Shown in pieces: positions 32,630 through 39,478 of a DNA stretch of 39,478 nucleotides. The notes under the pieces are model-generated. The model was not told where the DNA came from. It did not search any database and worked only from the letters and a program-made list of their open reading frames with translations. Position 1 is the stretch's first letter. Each line of letters begins with the position of its first letter. The position numbers and the translations under genes are program-made. This DNA is from Candidatus Zhuqueibacterota bacterium (GTDB taxonomy: Bacteria; BS750m-G25): contig JADHWK010000019.1 of NCBI GenBank assembly GCA_016783505.1, positions 1 to 39,478 on the forward strand, written 5' to 3'.

Positions 32630-35600
32630 CTACTCTGACCGATCCGGATATGCCGGCTTCTTCGGTTCTTTCGGTGGTCTTTTTTCTAGCAATACTAGAA
32701 TTACCTCGATCGCTTTTTCCAGCTGCGGATCACGGCCGGCGACCATCTCGTGGGGAGCATTCTCGACCCCATAATCAGGCTCCACACCATGGCCCTCAAC
32801 TTCCCAGTTGCCTTCGGTGTTCCAGAATCCAAAAGTCGGCGCTGAAACGAAGCCCCCGTCAATCGGCTGTGGGTTGCCGCTGATGCCGATCAGGCCGCCC
32901 CAGGTTCTGGTTCCAACCAGTGGTCCCAGCCCGGCTTTACGGAAATAGTACGGGAAAGCATCGCCGCCGGAACCGGCCCAACCGTTCACCAGCATCACCT
33001 TCGGTCCGGTATGCGCTACGAACGGCGTCTGCCAATCGCGCAGATCCCGCCGCGCCCAGTAGTTATAAATGGAACGGTTCAAAAGTTCAATGAAGCGGTC
33101 CGGAATTTGTCCACCGCTGTTAAACCTTTCGTCAATAATTAAACCTTCTTTGGTTCGCTGGGGGATGAACTGGCGCACCAACTCGTTCTGACCATTCCTG
33201 CCGGTATCGGGTACGTAGATGTATCCGATCCTGCCATTGGTCTCCTCTTCAACTTTGCGCCGATTGCTTTCAATCCAGGTCAGATTACGCAGACGGAATT
33301 CACTTTTCAAGGGCTCGACAACCACCTCACGGGCACCCTTCAAGGTGGGGGAAGAATTAATTGTTAGCGTGACCACTTCGTTGGCAAGCCCCTGAAAAGC
33401 CGCCCACGGGTCTCTGGAGATGTCCAGCGGCCGCCCATTGACTGCCAGTAGGTAGTCTCCTTGATTTACCTGTACACCCGGCTGGCGCAGTGGTGAGCAC
33501 ACCTCAGCATCCCACACTGCACCTTCGTAAATCTTCTTGATGCGATAAGCGCCGTTCTTTCCGTCCAGCTCAAAGTCACAACCCAAAAGTCCCACCGAGA
33601 TATCTTTGGGTCGTTCGATGTCGCCTCCACGTACATAAGTGTGGGAGGCGTTCAATTCGGCGATCATCTCACCGATCACGTAATTCAAGTCAGCGCGGTC
33701 CACCACGTAAGGAAGCAGGATTGCATAGCGGTGCTTGATGGCCGGCCAGTCGAGCCCGTGCATGCCCGGGTCGTAGAAAAAGTCCCGTTCGATGCGCCAT
33801 GTTTCTTTGAAAATCTGTTCCCACTCCTCTCGAGGATTAATCCAGGCCTGCAGCTTATCTGCCGCGATTTTGCCGTCACCAACCTCCTTACCTTCAGCCA
33901 ACTCGATAATACCGTAGGTGGATTTGCTTTTATATATGACCTTCTCGCCGTCGGCCGAAAGGTCGTAGGTGTCAATACCGGATATGACGGTCTTTTCCTC
34001 GCGTTCCTCCAGATCATAGTACACCAACGTGCCCGAGGGTTCGTCTGGTTTGGCTGACCCGGCGGCAGGATTGCGCAAGAATACCACTTTGCCTTCCACC
34101 GCATGCAAAGGTCCCACATTACCCGCTTCCACAGGCAGTTTGACAACCCGTTTTTCAAAGCCCTCGAAATCAATCTTAACCCGTCCGGGTTTCTTTTTCT
34201 TTTCATCATCCTTATCGAATTTTTCCTTCTTATCCTTTTCCTCACCCTCCTCTTCATCACTCCTCGGGCCGACGGGCGACTCGATGTCCTTGCGTAAGGT
34301 AGCCGCATAAACGCCGGTGGCATTGGGATAAATCCAGGTCGCATCCATATCGCCGTAGACTGGCTTAAAGGTGCGGTTAGAATAGAAGAAAAGATATTCC
34401 CCCCCCGGATCAAAGGCAGGGGATGAATTGTCGTAATAATCACTTGTTACCTGATGAGTCTTATGCTTGACCGCATCGTAGATCATAATCGCGCCCTGGC
34501 CGTTGGGCATGTTCTTCGAATAGGCGAGCCACTTACTGTCAGGTGACCATGAATAGGATGTTATTCTTGACCATTCGTCCTTGTCAACAAATTTTGGCTT
34601 TCGCTTTGAAATATCCAGAACAAAGAGACTTCCGGTTTTATCGCTGAAGGCAATCCTTTTACTGTCCGGTGACCAGACCGGCGAATATCGGAACACCGTT
34701 CCTCCCTCAGTAATCTGGCGTTCCTCTCCCTTTCCATCACCGGGACGCAGGTATAACTCGTATTCGCCGGTGCGGTCGGAGAAATAGGCGACGGTTTTAC
34801 CGTCCGGTGACCAGGCCGGGAAGCGCTCGGCCACGCCCGATGAATTGGTTAAATTACGCACGCTGCCGTGCTTCTCGGGCACTGTAAAAATTTCGCCCCG
34901 TGCTTCGAACAACGCCCGTCTGCCGCTGGGCGAGAGGGAAAAATTCTGAATATTCTTCGAAACCTCTTTTAGCTGGGCACGCACCTCCGGTAGGTCGGCC
35001 GGCACCTGTACAGAAATCGGCCTCGGATTTTCGGTTGCCAAGTCCAGCAAGTAGAGCTTGCCGCCGTTTTCGAAGATGATGGCATCCGATCCCAGGCTCG
35101 GCCATTTTACATCGTAATCGGTAAACTTGGTGACCTGTCGGGGCTGTCCCGTAGCCAGATCATAAGCCCATATATTGAGCTTCTTTAATTCATCCCGGTC
35201 GGACAGAAAATAAATGTTGTTCTGATGCCACATAGGGACAGAGTCCGTTCCCTTAAAGTCGGTGAATTTTTCTGAGGTGTTGTTGACAAAATCATACAGC
35301 CATAGATCGCTGGCCATCCCCCCACGATAGCGCTTCCAGGTTCGAAATTCCCGGGAGATAAACTGAAACGCAATACGGTTACCATCTGGACTGAAGCTCG
35401 CCAGCTCACCGTACGGCAGGGGAAGGGTCTCCGACATGCCGCCTTCAAACGGTTGTTTGAAGAAGCGATTGAACCGACGTGAAGGACTGATCATTCGCGA
35501 GCGATAAAGAATGTGTTTCCCGTCCGGATACCACTCCACCACCAAATCAGCATCGGGATGATGGGTCAACCGCTTTGGTGTGCCCCCCTCTACGGGCATG

Positions 35601-35893
35601 ACATAGACGTCGGTGTTGCCGTCATAGTTACCGCTGAAAGCAATCCACTGACCGTCGGGGGAAAACTTGGGAAAGAGTTCATGCCCCTTTGGCGAGCTGA
35701 GTCTACGTGCAAGTCCGCCCTCTTTATGCACAATCCACAGGTCACCGGCATACACAAACACAATCCGGTCAGCGCTCACATCCGGGAAACGCAGCATGAG
35801 CGCATCCGGTATCTCGATCCGGGTTGGTTGTGCGAAAGCAGATGCCGCAAAATACAACAGAATTCCAGCTAGTGTCAACAACCGTTTCATCAT
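32630..35893 (-). CDS. Tricorn-like protease: TolB propellers, PDZ and S41 peptidase
   Basis: An exported protease of about 1087 residues. Signal peptide MMKRLLTLAGILLYFAASAFAQ; then two TolB/WD40-like beta-propellers with repeated FSPDGQWIAFSG-type blades (WSPDGKTVAYFSD, WSPDSKRIAFSD); a Lys/Glu-rich linker (EEGEEKDKKEKFDKDDEKKK); a C1-like helical segment with the NASHTY histidine; a PDZ domain (GVQVNQGDYLLAVNGRPLD); and the S41 core with the nucleophile serine in NGWAGSGGDAFPYYFR and glutamate in WNTEGNWEVEG. All tricorn active-site residues are represented. GGAG lies six bases before ATG 35893; an in-frame ATG further upstream (35968) would precede the signal peptide with 25 residues and is rejected. 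It probably degrades peptides in the periplasm. Confidence 0.94.
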   Translation of the reverse strand: MMKRLLTLAGILLYFAASAFAQPTRIEIPDALMLRFPDVSADRIVFVYAGDLWIVHKEGGLARRLSSPKGHELFPKFSPDGQWIAFSGNYDGNTDVYVMPVEGGTPKRLTHHPDADLVVEWYPDGKHILYRSRMISPSRRFNRFFKQPFEGGMSETLPLPYGELASFSPDGNRIAFQFISREFRTWKRYRGGMASDLWLYDFVNNTSEKFTDFKGTDSVPMWHQNNIYFLSDRDELKKLNIWAYDLATGQPRQVTKFTDYDVKWPSLGSDAIIFENGGKLYLLDLATENPRPISVQVPADLPEVRAQLKEVSKNIQNFSLSPSGRRALFEARGEIFTVPEKHGSVRNLTNSSGVAERFPAWSPDGKTVAYFSDRTGEYELYLRPGDGKGEERQITEGGTVFRYSPVWSPDSKRIAFSDKTGSLFVLDISKRKPKFVDKDEWSRITSYSWSPDSKWLAYSKNMPNGQGAIMIYDAVKHKTHQVTSDYYDNSSPAFDPGGEYLFFYSNRTFKPVYGDMDATWIYPNATGVYAATLRKDIESPVGPRSDEEEGEEKDKKEKFDKDDEKKKKPGRVKIDFEGFEKRVVKLPVEAGNVGPLHAVEGKVVFLRNPAAGSAKPDEPSGTLVYYDLEEREEKTVISGIDTYDLSADGEKVIYKSKSTYGIIELAEGKEVGDGKIAADKLQAWINPREEWEQIFKETWRIERDFFYDPGMHGLDWPAIKHRYAILLPYVVDRADLNYVIGEMIAELNASHTYVRGGDIERPKDISVGLLGCDFELDGKNGAYRIKKIYEGAVWDAEVCSPLRQPGVQVNQGDYLLAVNGRPLDISRDPWAAFQGLANEVVTLTINSSPTLKGAREVVVEPLKSEFRLRNLTWIESNRRKVEEETNGRIGYIYVPDTGRNGQNELVRQFIPQRTKEGLIIDERFNSGGQIPDRFIELLNRSIYNYWARRDLRDWQTPFVAHTGPKVMLVNGWAGSGGDAFPYYFRKAGLGPLVGTRTWGGLIGISGNPQPIDGGFVSAPTFGFWNTEGNWEVEGHGVEPDYGVENAPHEMVAGRDPQLEKAIEVILVLLEKRPPKEPKKPAYPDRSE

Positions 35894-35960
35894 GATCAAC
35901 TCCAGGTTACTGGTATCAGTTTGGATAGGTGAAATTGATAATGAATAAGAAGGTATCAGA

Positions 35961-35998
35961 ATTGACAATTTTCAATTAACAATTGTCAATTTTTTTTC
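35961..35998 (+). terminator. Terminator-like hairpin with T-run, no clear client gene
   Basis: ATTGACAATT (35961-35970) and AATTGTCAAT (35981-35990) form a ten-base-pair stem followed by eight T on the plus strand. No plus-strand gene precedes it, so it may only be a structured repeat. Confidence 0.45.
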
Positions 35999-36026
35999 CT
36001 GCTCCTCCGCTGCTTCTCAACTTCGG

Positions 36027-36048
36027 ATTAGTCAGGCTCCTGACTGAT
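36027..36048. repeat. Single two-base-centred hairpin
   Basis: ATTAGTCAGG-ct-CCTGACTGAT, ten-base-pair stem with one G-U. It has the same design as the hairpins at 1068-1241 and 5752-5832. Confidence 0.55.
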
Positions 36049-36099
36049 GGCTACACAATTACGTTTAGTAGAAGTGATTGATAAATAGCTGTATTATTC

Positions 36100-36276
36100 T
36101 CACCCCCGGGTCTTGTCCCGAAAAAAATAGATCAGAAATCCCCCCAGAAGGATTATCGGTAGAAAATGACCCACCAGCTTTTTTACATCCGTCACCTGTT
36201 CCAGTGGTCCAGAAAGGACCATGACAAACAGAATGATCAACACGATAAAAACCATAATAATTTGATTGATGTTCAT
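36100..36276 (-). CDS. Small two-helix membrane protein
   Basis: A 58-residue protein: MNINQ, a helix (IIMVFIVLIILFVMVLSGPL), a polar loop (EQVTDVKK), a second helix (LVGHFLPIILLGGFLIYFF) and RDKTRG. An upstream TTG at 36333 would add 19 residues without adding a domain, so the ATG at 36276 is preferred, though its ribosome site is weak. No family recognised; it precedes the tricorn-like gene on the same strand by about 200 bp. Confidence 0.55.
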   Translation of the reverse strand: MNINQIIMVFIVLIILFVMVLSGPLEQVTDVKKLVGHFLPIILLGGFLIYFFRDKTRG

Positions 36277-36395
36277 GTTCTTAAGCCCATCATGGTTTAT
36301 TTCCCTTAGATGTCTGTATGGTATAGCAAACAATTGTTTTGTAAAACATACAGTGGGATGACCGATCTTCTATTCTTGGGGATTCTTTATGATAT

Positions 36396-36788
36396 TCATT
36401 CTTGGGCTTCAGCCCCTTCCCTCTCCAACACCCAGGTAATCTTGCTGGGCAGGCTGAATTCTTCATAAGCGGAATATTTGGTTACATAACCTTTTTTCTC
36501 AACGAAAAACTCGTAGCGGAAACCCCTTTCGGCAAAGAAAGTGAAGGGAGTTCTCCGTGTCAGTCTTTCAACGGCCAATCCCACCTCCCGGTCGTCAGCC
36601 AAAGAACTGACTTCCTTGCTGATCTTTATGATGGTCACATCGGCCCCAACCGGAACCGAATAGCAGGTAACCTGTTTCGACCGTCCTCCAAATCTGCCCT
36701 TTAGAACCGGGGTGCATTGAACGAGCAACCCTAAAAAAATGAGGCAAACTGAAACGAATTTAATCCTTTTAGAAAAATTCATTTCCAT
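36396..36788 (-). CDS. PEGA-like lipoprotein
   Basis: A 130-residue lipoprotein: MEMNFSKRIKFVSV, a hydrophobic stretch and lipobox LLVQC with the acyl cysteine at residue 25. The mature part resembles a PEGA-like Ig domain (SVPVGADVTI, then RTPFTFFAERGFRYEFFVEKKGYVT) as found in surface proteins of many FCB bacteria and deltaproteobacteria. The start at 36788 follows AGGAAGGG; an ATG at 36782 is equally possible, and one at 36815 lies inside a tandem repeat and is unlikely. It lies downstream of the VWA gene with a ~105-bp gap of tandem repeats. Confidence 0.7.
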   Translation of the reverse strand: MEMNFSKRIKFVSVCLIFLGLLVQCTPVLKGRFGGRSKQVTCYSVPVGADVTIIKISKEVSSLADDREVGLAVERLTRRTPFTFFAERGFRYEFFVEKKGYVTKYSAYEEFSLPSKITWVLEREGAEAQE

Positions 36789-36792
36789 TTCC

Positions 36793-36880
36793 CTTCCTCT
36801 ATCCGCTTTCAGCATTCCACTGTCCGCTTTCAGCCTTCCGCTATTCCTGACCGCTGATTACGGATAGCTGATTGCGGACT
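36793..36880. repeat. Short tandem repeats upstream of the PEGA-like gene
   Basis: A 21-bp unit ending in CCGCTTTCAGC occurs twice (36793-36813, 36814-36834), followed by two 14-bp units GCTGATTaCGGAta / GCTGATTgCGGAct (36853-36866, 36867-36880). The first unit contains the ribosome site of the PEGA-like gene. Confidence 0.7.
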
Positions 36881-36893
36881 GCGGGCAGCTGTT

Positions 36894-39059
36894 TCACATC
36901 ATACCACTTCTTTTCCTTATAAACCATTCCAAAGAGAGGAGAAGGATAAACCCGGCCAGAAGAACCCATCGGTTCCAAATCTCGATTTCCTTCTCCTGTG
37001 TCAAAATCCTCGACGGCAGTTTCAGGTCGGCTACCAGTTGATTCACATCCGCCAGATCGTAATACTTACCCCCAGTATTTTCTGAAATACGTTGCAATAG
37101 TCCCTTTTCCATCCTGATGTTCAAAAACTCGATGTTGTATTCCTCGACTGAAAATTTACCCGTCCTCTCCTCGATAACCCGCTCTCCAACCAAAGCCCGT
37201 GCTAAAAAGGTATAGTCCCCCTTTTCCAAAAGCCTGAGCTCACCCCCATACCGTCCGCTTCCCAAACCCACCAGATCGAGCTCGGGGCTATCGGGAATAC
37301 TGATCCTCACTTCAGCACCATCCTGGGGCCGGTAATCAGCTGTATACACCTGAGCGCTGAACAAAATATTCTCCCCACTCTGATATACCGACTTGCTGGT
37401 CGCCACCCTAAGCCTTCCGCTCTTCTCTTCGGTCACTAACCACCGAATAGCCCCATCCCAGAGATTTTGATATAACTCATTGGTCTTGCCAACCCCCCAC
37501 AGGAAAAAATCCCACCGCCAGAGCCCATAAGTCAACACCGCCAATGCCTTACGTCCCTTTGTCACGGAACTAACCATTACCGGATTTTTTTTCCTTATAC
37601 TCCCCCCCTTGGAAACGGTTTCCGCTAAAACCTCACTCCCTTCCCGGGGTTCAAATGAGCCCGGCCATGAATATATCGGGGGCAAATCAGCCCATTTCCC
37701 CCGTTCGATCCCGTCCTTCCCCATCAGCATCACGATGGAGCTGGCCTCGTCTTCAGGGCTTAGGTTCACATACACGCTTAGTTCCTTCCCCTTTCGGCCC
37801 AGCGTCTGAAAGGGTAAAATCGCACCCAGATCGGCTAATTTCTTAATATCCGTTTGAGGTCCTAATAGAAACAGTAGGGGACTTTTGCCCTTTTTAAGAA
37901 ACTGAACCAATTTTCGCCAAACACGACGATCCGAATAAGAACAGGGATAATTCTGTAAAATCAAGCAATCGTACTGGGGAACATCCCCTTCCATTGTAAG
38001 GGATAATGGGGGATGGAAACGCCCTTGGCGATCCTGAAGGGCCACCCTAAGCTCTACATCTTTGTTTCTCCCCAGGGCCCGTTTCAAAAAGCGGAAGTCC
38101 TGACCAGGGTTGCCGGATATCAAAAGAACCCTTTTCTTGCTCTTCAGCACGGTGACGATAAACTCCTTTCGATTATTTTTGTCCGTCAATTCGTCTTTGA
38201 ATGGGGCCACCTGTACCGAATATTTCATCTGTCCTACTTCGTGGGGTTGAAAGGAAAGGGATACTTTTTTCTCCAAAAGGTCATCAGGCAGGGTTACCCA
38301 CTTGGATTCCAGGATTTTTACCCCTTCGGAAAGGGAGACTGTTACTTTTTCCCCACCGTAGCCCACACCGGTCAGGGTGACATCCACCCATAGGGTTACC
38401 CCCTGATAGGTGATTTCGTTGGTCTCCACTTTGACCAGGAAGACATCCTTCTGGAGGGCGGTATCCCCTACCCCGAGGCTGAATATGGGCACCGCCACCA
38501 TCTGGCTATATTGTACCGGGTCCTCACCCAGATTATGGGCTCCATCGCTGACCAAGATCACCCCCTGGAAGTTGTCCTCGGCCATCTCCCGGACCGCCAG
38601 CTCCAGGGCCTTCTTCAGATCACTGCCTACCCTGGAAAAATGAACATCCCCCCCTTTTTCCAGGTCCAGTTCCCCCAGATTATCGGAAAATTGAAACCCT
38701 TTGAGAGTAACCTTCTCCCTTAATGCGGCGAGGCTTTGGCTCTGCAAAAACTCACGCACCACCTGGGGACGATTTACCCCCCGATCCGCCAGACCCATAC
38801 TGGCCGAGGTATCCACCAGGAGTGCCACCGCCGGTTTTTCTCCCCTCTGAATCTGCCAGCCCACCACCGGTTCAAAGAGAATCCATACTGCCAGGAGGAA
38901 GGCTAAGCCCCTCAGGACCCTGAGCACATTCCTTCGCCCGGGGGAAACGGGGGGGGTTGTATAGCGGTAATAGAAAAAAGAAAATCCCACCGCCAGCACC
39001 ATCAGCAGGATAAGTAGCCACCAGTTTCCCCTTAAAATTACATTGATCCCCTCGATCAT
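36894..39059 (-). CDS. Large membrane protein with a von Willebrand factor A domain
   Basis: A 721-residue inner-membrane protein. Two N-terminal helices (WWLLILLMVLAVGFSFFYY and VLRGLAFLLAVWILF) are followed by a VWA domain, about residues 76-210, with the metal-site motif DTSAS (83-87), the second-loop SRVGSDLKKAL and VILVSDGAHN. Residues 215-310 are Ig-like, 330-560 resemble the class I glutamine-amidotransferase-like fold (KRVLLISGNPGQDFRFLKR, CLILQNYP, LLFLLGPQTD), and a C-terminal helix (WVLLAGFILLLSLEWFI) ends it. Such proteins occur beside BatA/BatB-like operons in FCB bacteria, but no MoxR ATPase is seen here. The ribosome site is weak (AGG). Confidence 0.88.
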   Translation of the reverse strand: MIEGINVILRGNWWLLILLMVLAVGFSFFYYRYTTPPVSPGRRNVLRVLRGLAFLLAVWILFEPVVGWQIQRGEKPAVALLVDTSASMGLADRGVNRPQVVREFLQSQSLAALREKVTLKGFQFSDNLGELDLEKGGDVHFSRVGSDLKKALELAVREMAEDNFQGVILVSDGAHNLGEDPVQYSQMVAVPIFSLGVGDTALQKDVFLVKVETNEITYQGVTLWVDVTLTGVGYGGEKVTVSLSEGVKILESKWVTLPDDLLEKKVSLSFQPHEVGQMKYSVQVAPFKDELTDKNNRKEFIVTVLKSKKRVLLISGNPGQDFRFLKRALGRNKDVELRVALQDRQGRFHPPLSLTMEGDVPQYDCLILQNYPCSYSDRRVWRKLVQFLKKGKSPLLFLLGPQTDIKKLADLGAILPFQTLGRKGKELSVYVNLSPEDEASSIVMLMGKDGIERGKWADLPPIYSWPGSFEPREGSEVLAETVSKGGSIRKKNPVMVSSVTKGRKALAVLTYGLWRWDFFLWGVGKTNELYQNLWDGAIRWLVTEEKSGRLRVATSKSVYQSGENILFSAQVYTADYRPQDGAEVRISIPDSPELDLVGLGSGRYGGELRLLEKGDYTFLARALVGERVIEERTGKFSVEEYNIEFLNIRMEKGLLQRISENTGGKYYDLADVNQLVADLKLPSRILTQEKEIEIWNRWVLLAGFILLLSLEWFIRKRSGMM

Positions 39060-39064
39060 AAATA

Positions 39065-39368
39065 CCTAAGACGTTAGCACGAATTCAATTTATGATTTTA
39101 TGCCAATCCAAGCAGCTCGTCGGGGAAGTTGTCTTCCCCGACAAAACCATTGCCCTAAATTCCCGATGGATAGCGTGGTTACGGTTTCCGGCGGATGACA
39201 ACATCCGCCGGGAGCATAGTACAAAGAAATGGTGGGGAAACAAACGCCCATCCCCTCTGCCCCGCTGCTCCTCCGCCCCTCTGCTATTTCTCGGATACAA
39301 CTCGTATCCGATCAACCTGAAATCCTAAATCATTATACCTAACTTCAATCTATAATTTATGCCAATCC
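39065..39368. repeat. Hairpin cluster with ACAA apices, framed by an imperfect direct repeat
   Basis: Three hairpins: GTCGGGGAAG-ttgt (39119-39142), CCGGCGGATG-acaa (39188-39211) and TCGGATAC-aactc (39291-39311). Read on one strand or the other, each apex contains ACAA(C). The frame is an imperfect direct repeat of about 45 bp (39065-39109 and 39324-39368) that ends in TTATGCCAATCC in both copies; the right copy includes the last codons and stop of tsaD. Confidence 0.7.
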
Positions 39369-39478
39369 CAAACTGGGATCCGCCTCAAGATCAAGGCCTG
39401 AACGTTCCCCCCGTTTAAGTCGCATCCATCCAGCCCAGGCGATCATGGCCCCATTGTCGGTGCAGAACCTCTCCTCCG
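39358..39478 (-). CDS. tsaD: 3' end of tsaD (tRNA threonylcarbamoyladenosine synthase), 5' part off the right edge
   Basis: The last 40 codons of TsaD, the Kae1/OSGEP-family subunit that completes N6-threonylcarbamoyladenosine (t6A) at position 37 of ANN-decoding tRNAs. The family motif [17 protein letters not shown] is present, with the conserved Asp of the metal site in CTDN, followed by the usual short divergent tail ending DPSLGLA and TAA. Its 3' end is partly repeated at 39098-39109, left of the hairpin cluster. Confidence 0.92.

Noticed and set aside
36806-36880. Possible attachment site or small RNA upstream of the PEGA-like gene
   Set aside because: The pattern is fully explained by 21-bp and 14-bp tandem duplications; no integrase or RNA signals nearby.

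Overview
This window looks like a chromosomal segment of an uncultivated bacterium of the FCB (Fibrobacteres-Chlorobi-Bacteroidetes) superphylum or a neighbouring candidate phylum such as Zixibacteria, KSB1, Marinimicrobia or WOR-3. Four large secreted proteins end in a type A type-IX-secretion (T9SS) C-terminal domain (NYPNPFNPITT...LLK), with a decayed fifth copy, and there are two bactofilins and a tricorn-type protease. The promoters that can be read are not of the Bacteroidota kind (TTTG/TAnnTTTG). At least thirteen sites fit the ordinary sigma-70 pattern TTGA(C/T)(A/T), 16-17 bp, TAtAtT or a close variant, which argues against Bacteroidota proper. The phylum is an inference; no rRNA gene is present. 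Almost everything reads on the minus strand, the OPT transporter being the one clear plus-strand gene.

Layout. 1-3.4 kb: 3' part-missing fructose-6-phosphate aldolase/transaldolase, a decayed small membrane-protein gene, a small antitoxin-like ORF, an IS200-type Y1 transposase between two direct ~187-bp repeats built of four hairpins each, then ecfT-truA overlapping by 8 bp. 3.6-5.7 kb: OPT peptide transporter, followed by a cluster of hairpins and a bidirectional terminator. 6.0-12.2 kb: housekeeping genes: a lipoprotein, a class-V aminotransferase, a short methionine synthase (metH), a membrane bactofilin and a PAP2 phosphatase. 12.3-31 kb: an accessory, AT-richer block of surface and secreted proteins, mostly monocistronic with their own promoters and terminators: a lamin-tail/CARDB protein, a giant LVIVD beta-propeller/cohesin/dockerin protein, an SBBP propeller, two beta-helix proteins and an outer-membrane barrel. 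Between them sit three paralogues of a Lys/Arg/Tyr-rich 15-residue-repeat protein, a PAS-only protein behind a structured leader, a membrane-anchored trypsin-like protease and a GC-rich SnoaL-like protein. 32-39.5 kb: a soluble bactofilin, tricorn-like protease, two small membrane/lipoprotein genes, a large VWA membrane protein, a second type of hairpin cluster, and the 3' end of tsaD.

Most worth a second look: (1) the LVIVD propeller, whose twelve full 126-bp repeats are almost identical except at about five codons per repeat, where they differ strongly, the signature of a homogenised scaffold with diversified surface positions; (2) the three-copy 15-residue-repeat family, one copy apparently co-transcribed with the trypsin-like protease; (3) a short promoter-leader-peptide-terminator unit upstream of the PAS gene, either a small RNA or an attenuator; (4) clusters of short-centred hairpins, one pair flanking the Y1 transposase, others without it. 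All functional claims come from reading motifs by eye; no database search or folding program was run.
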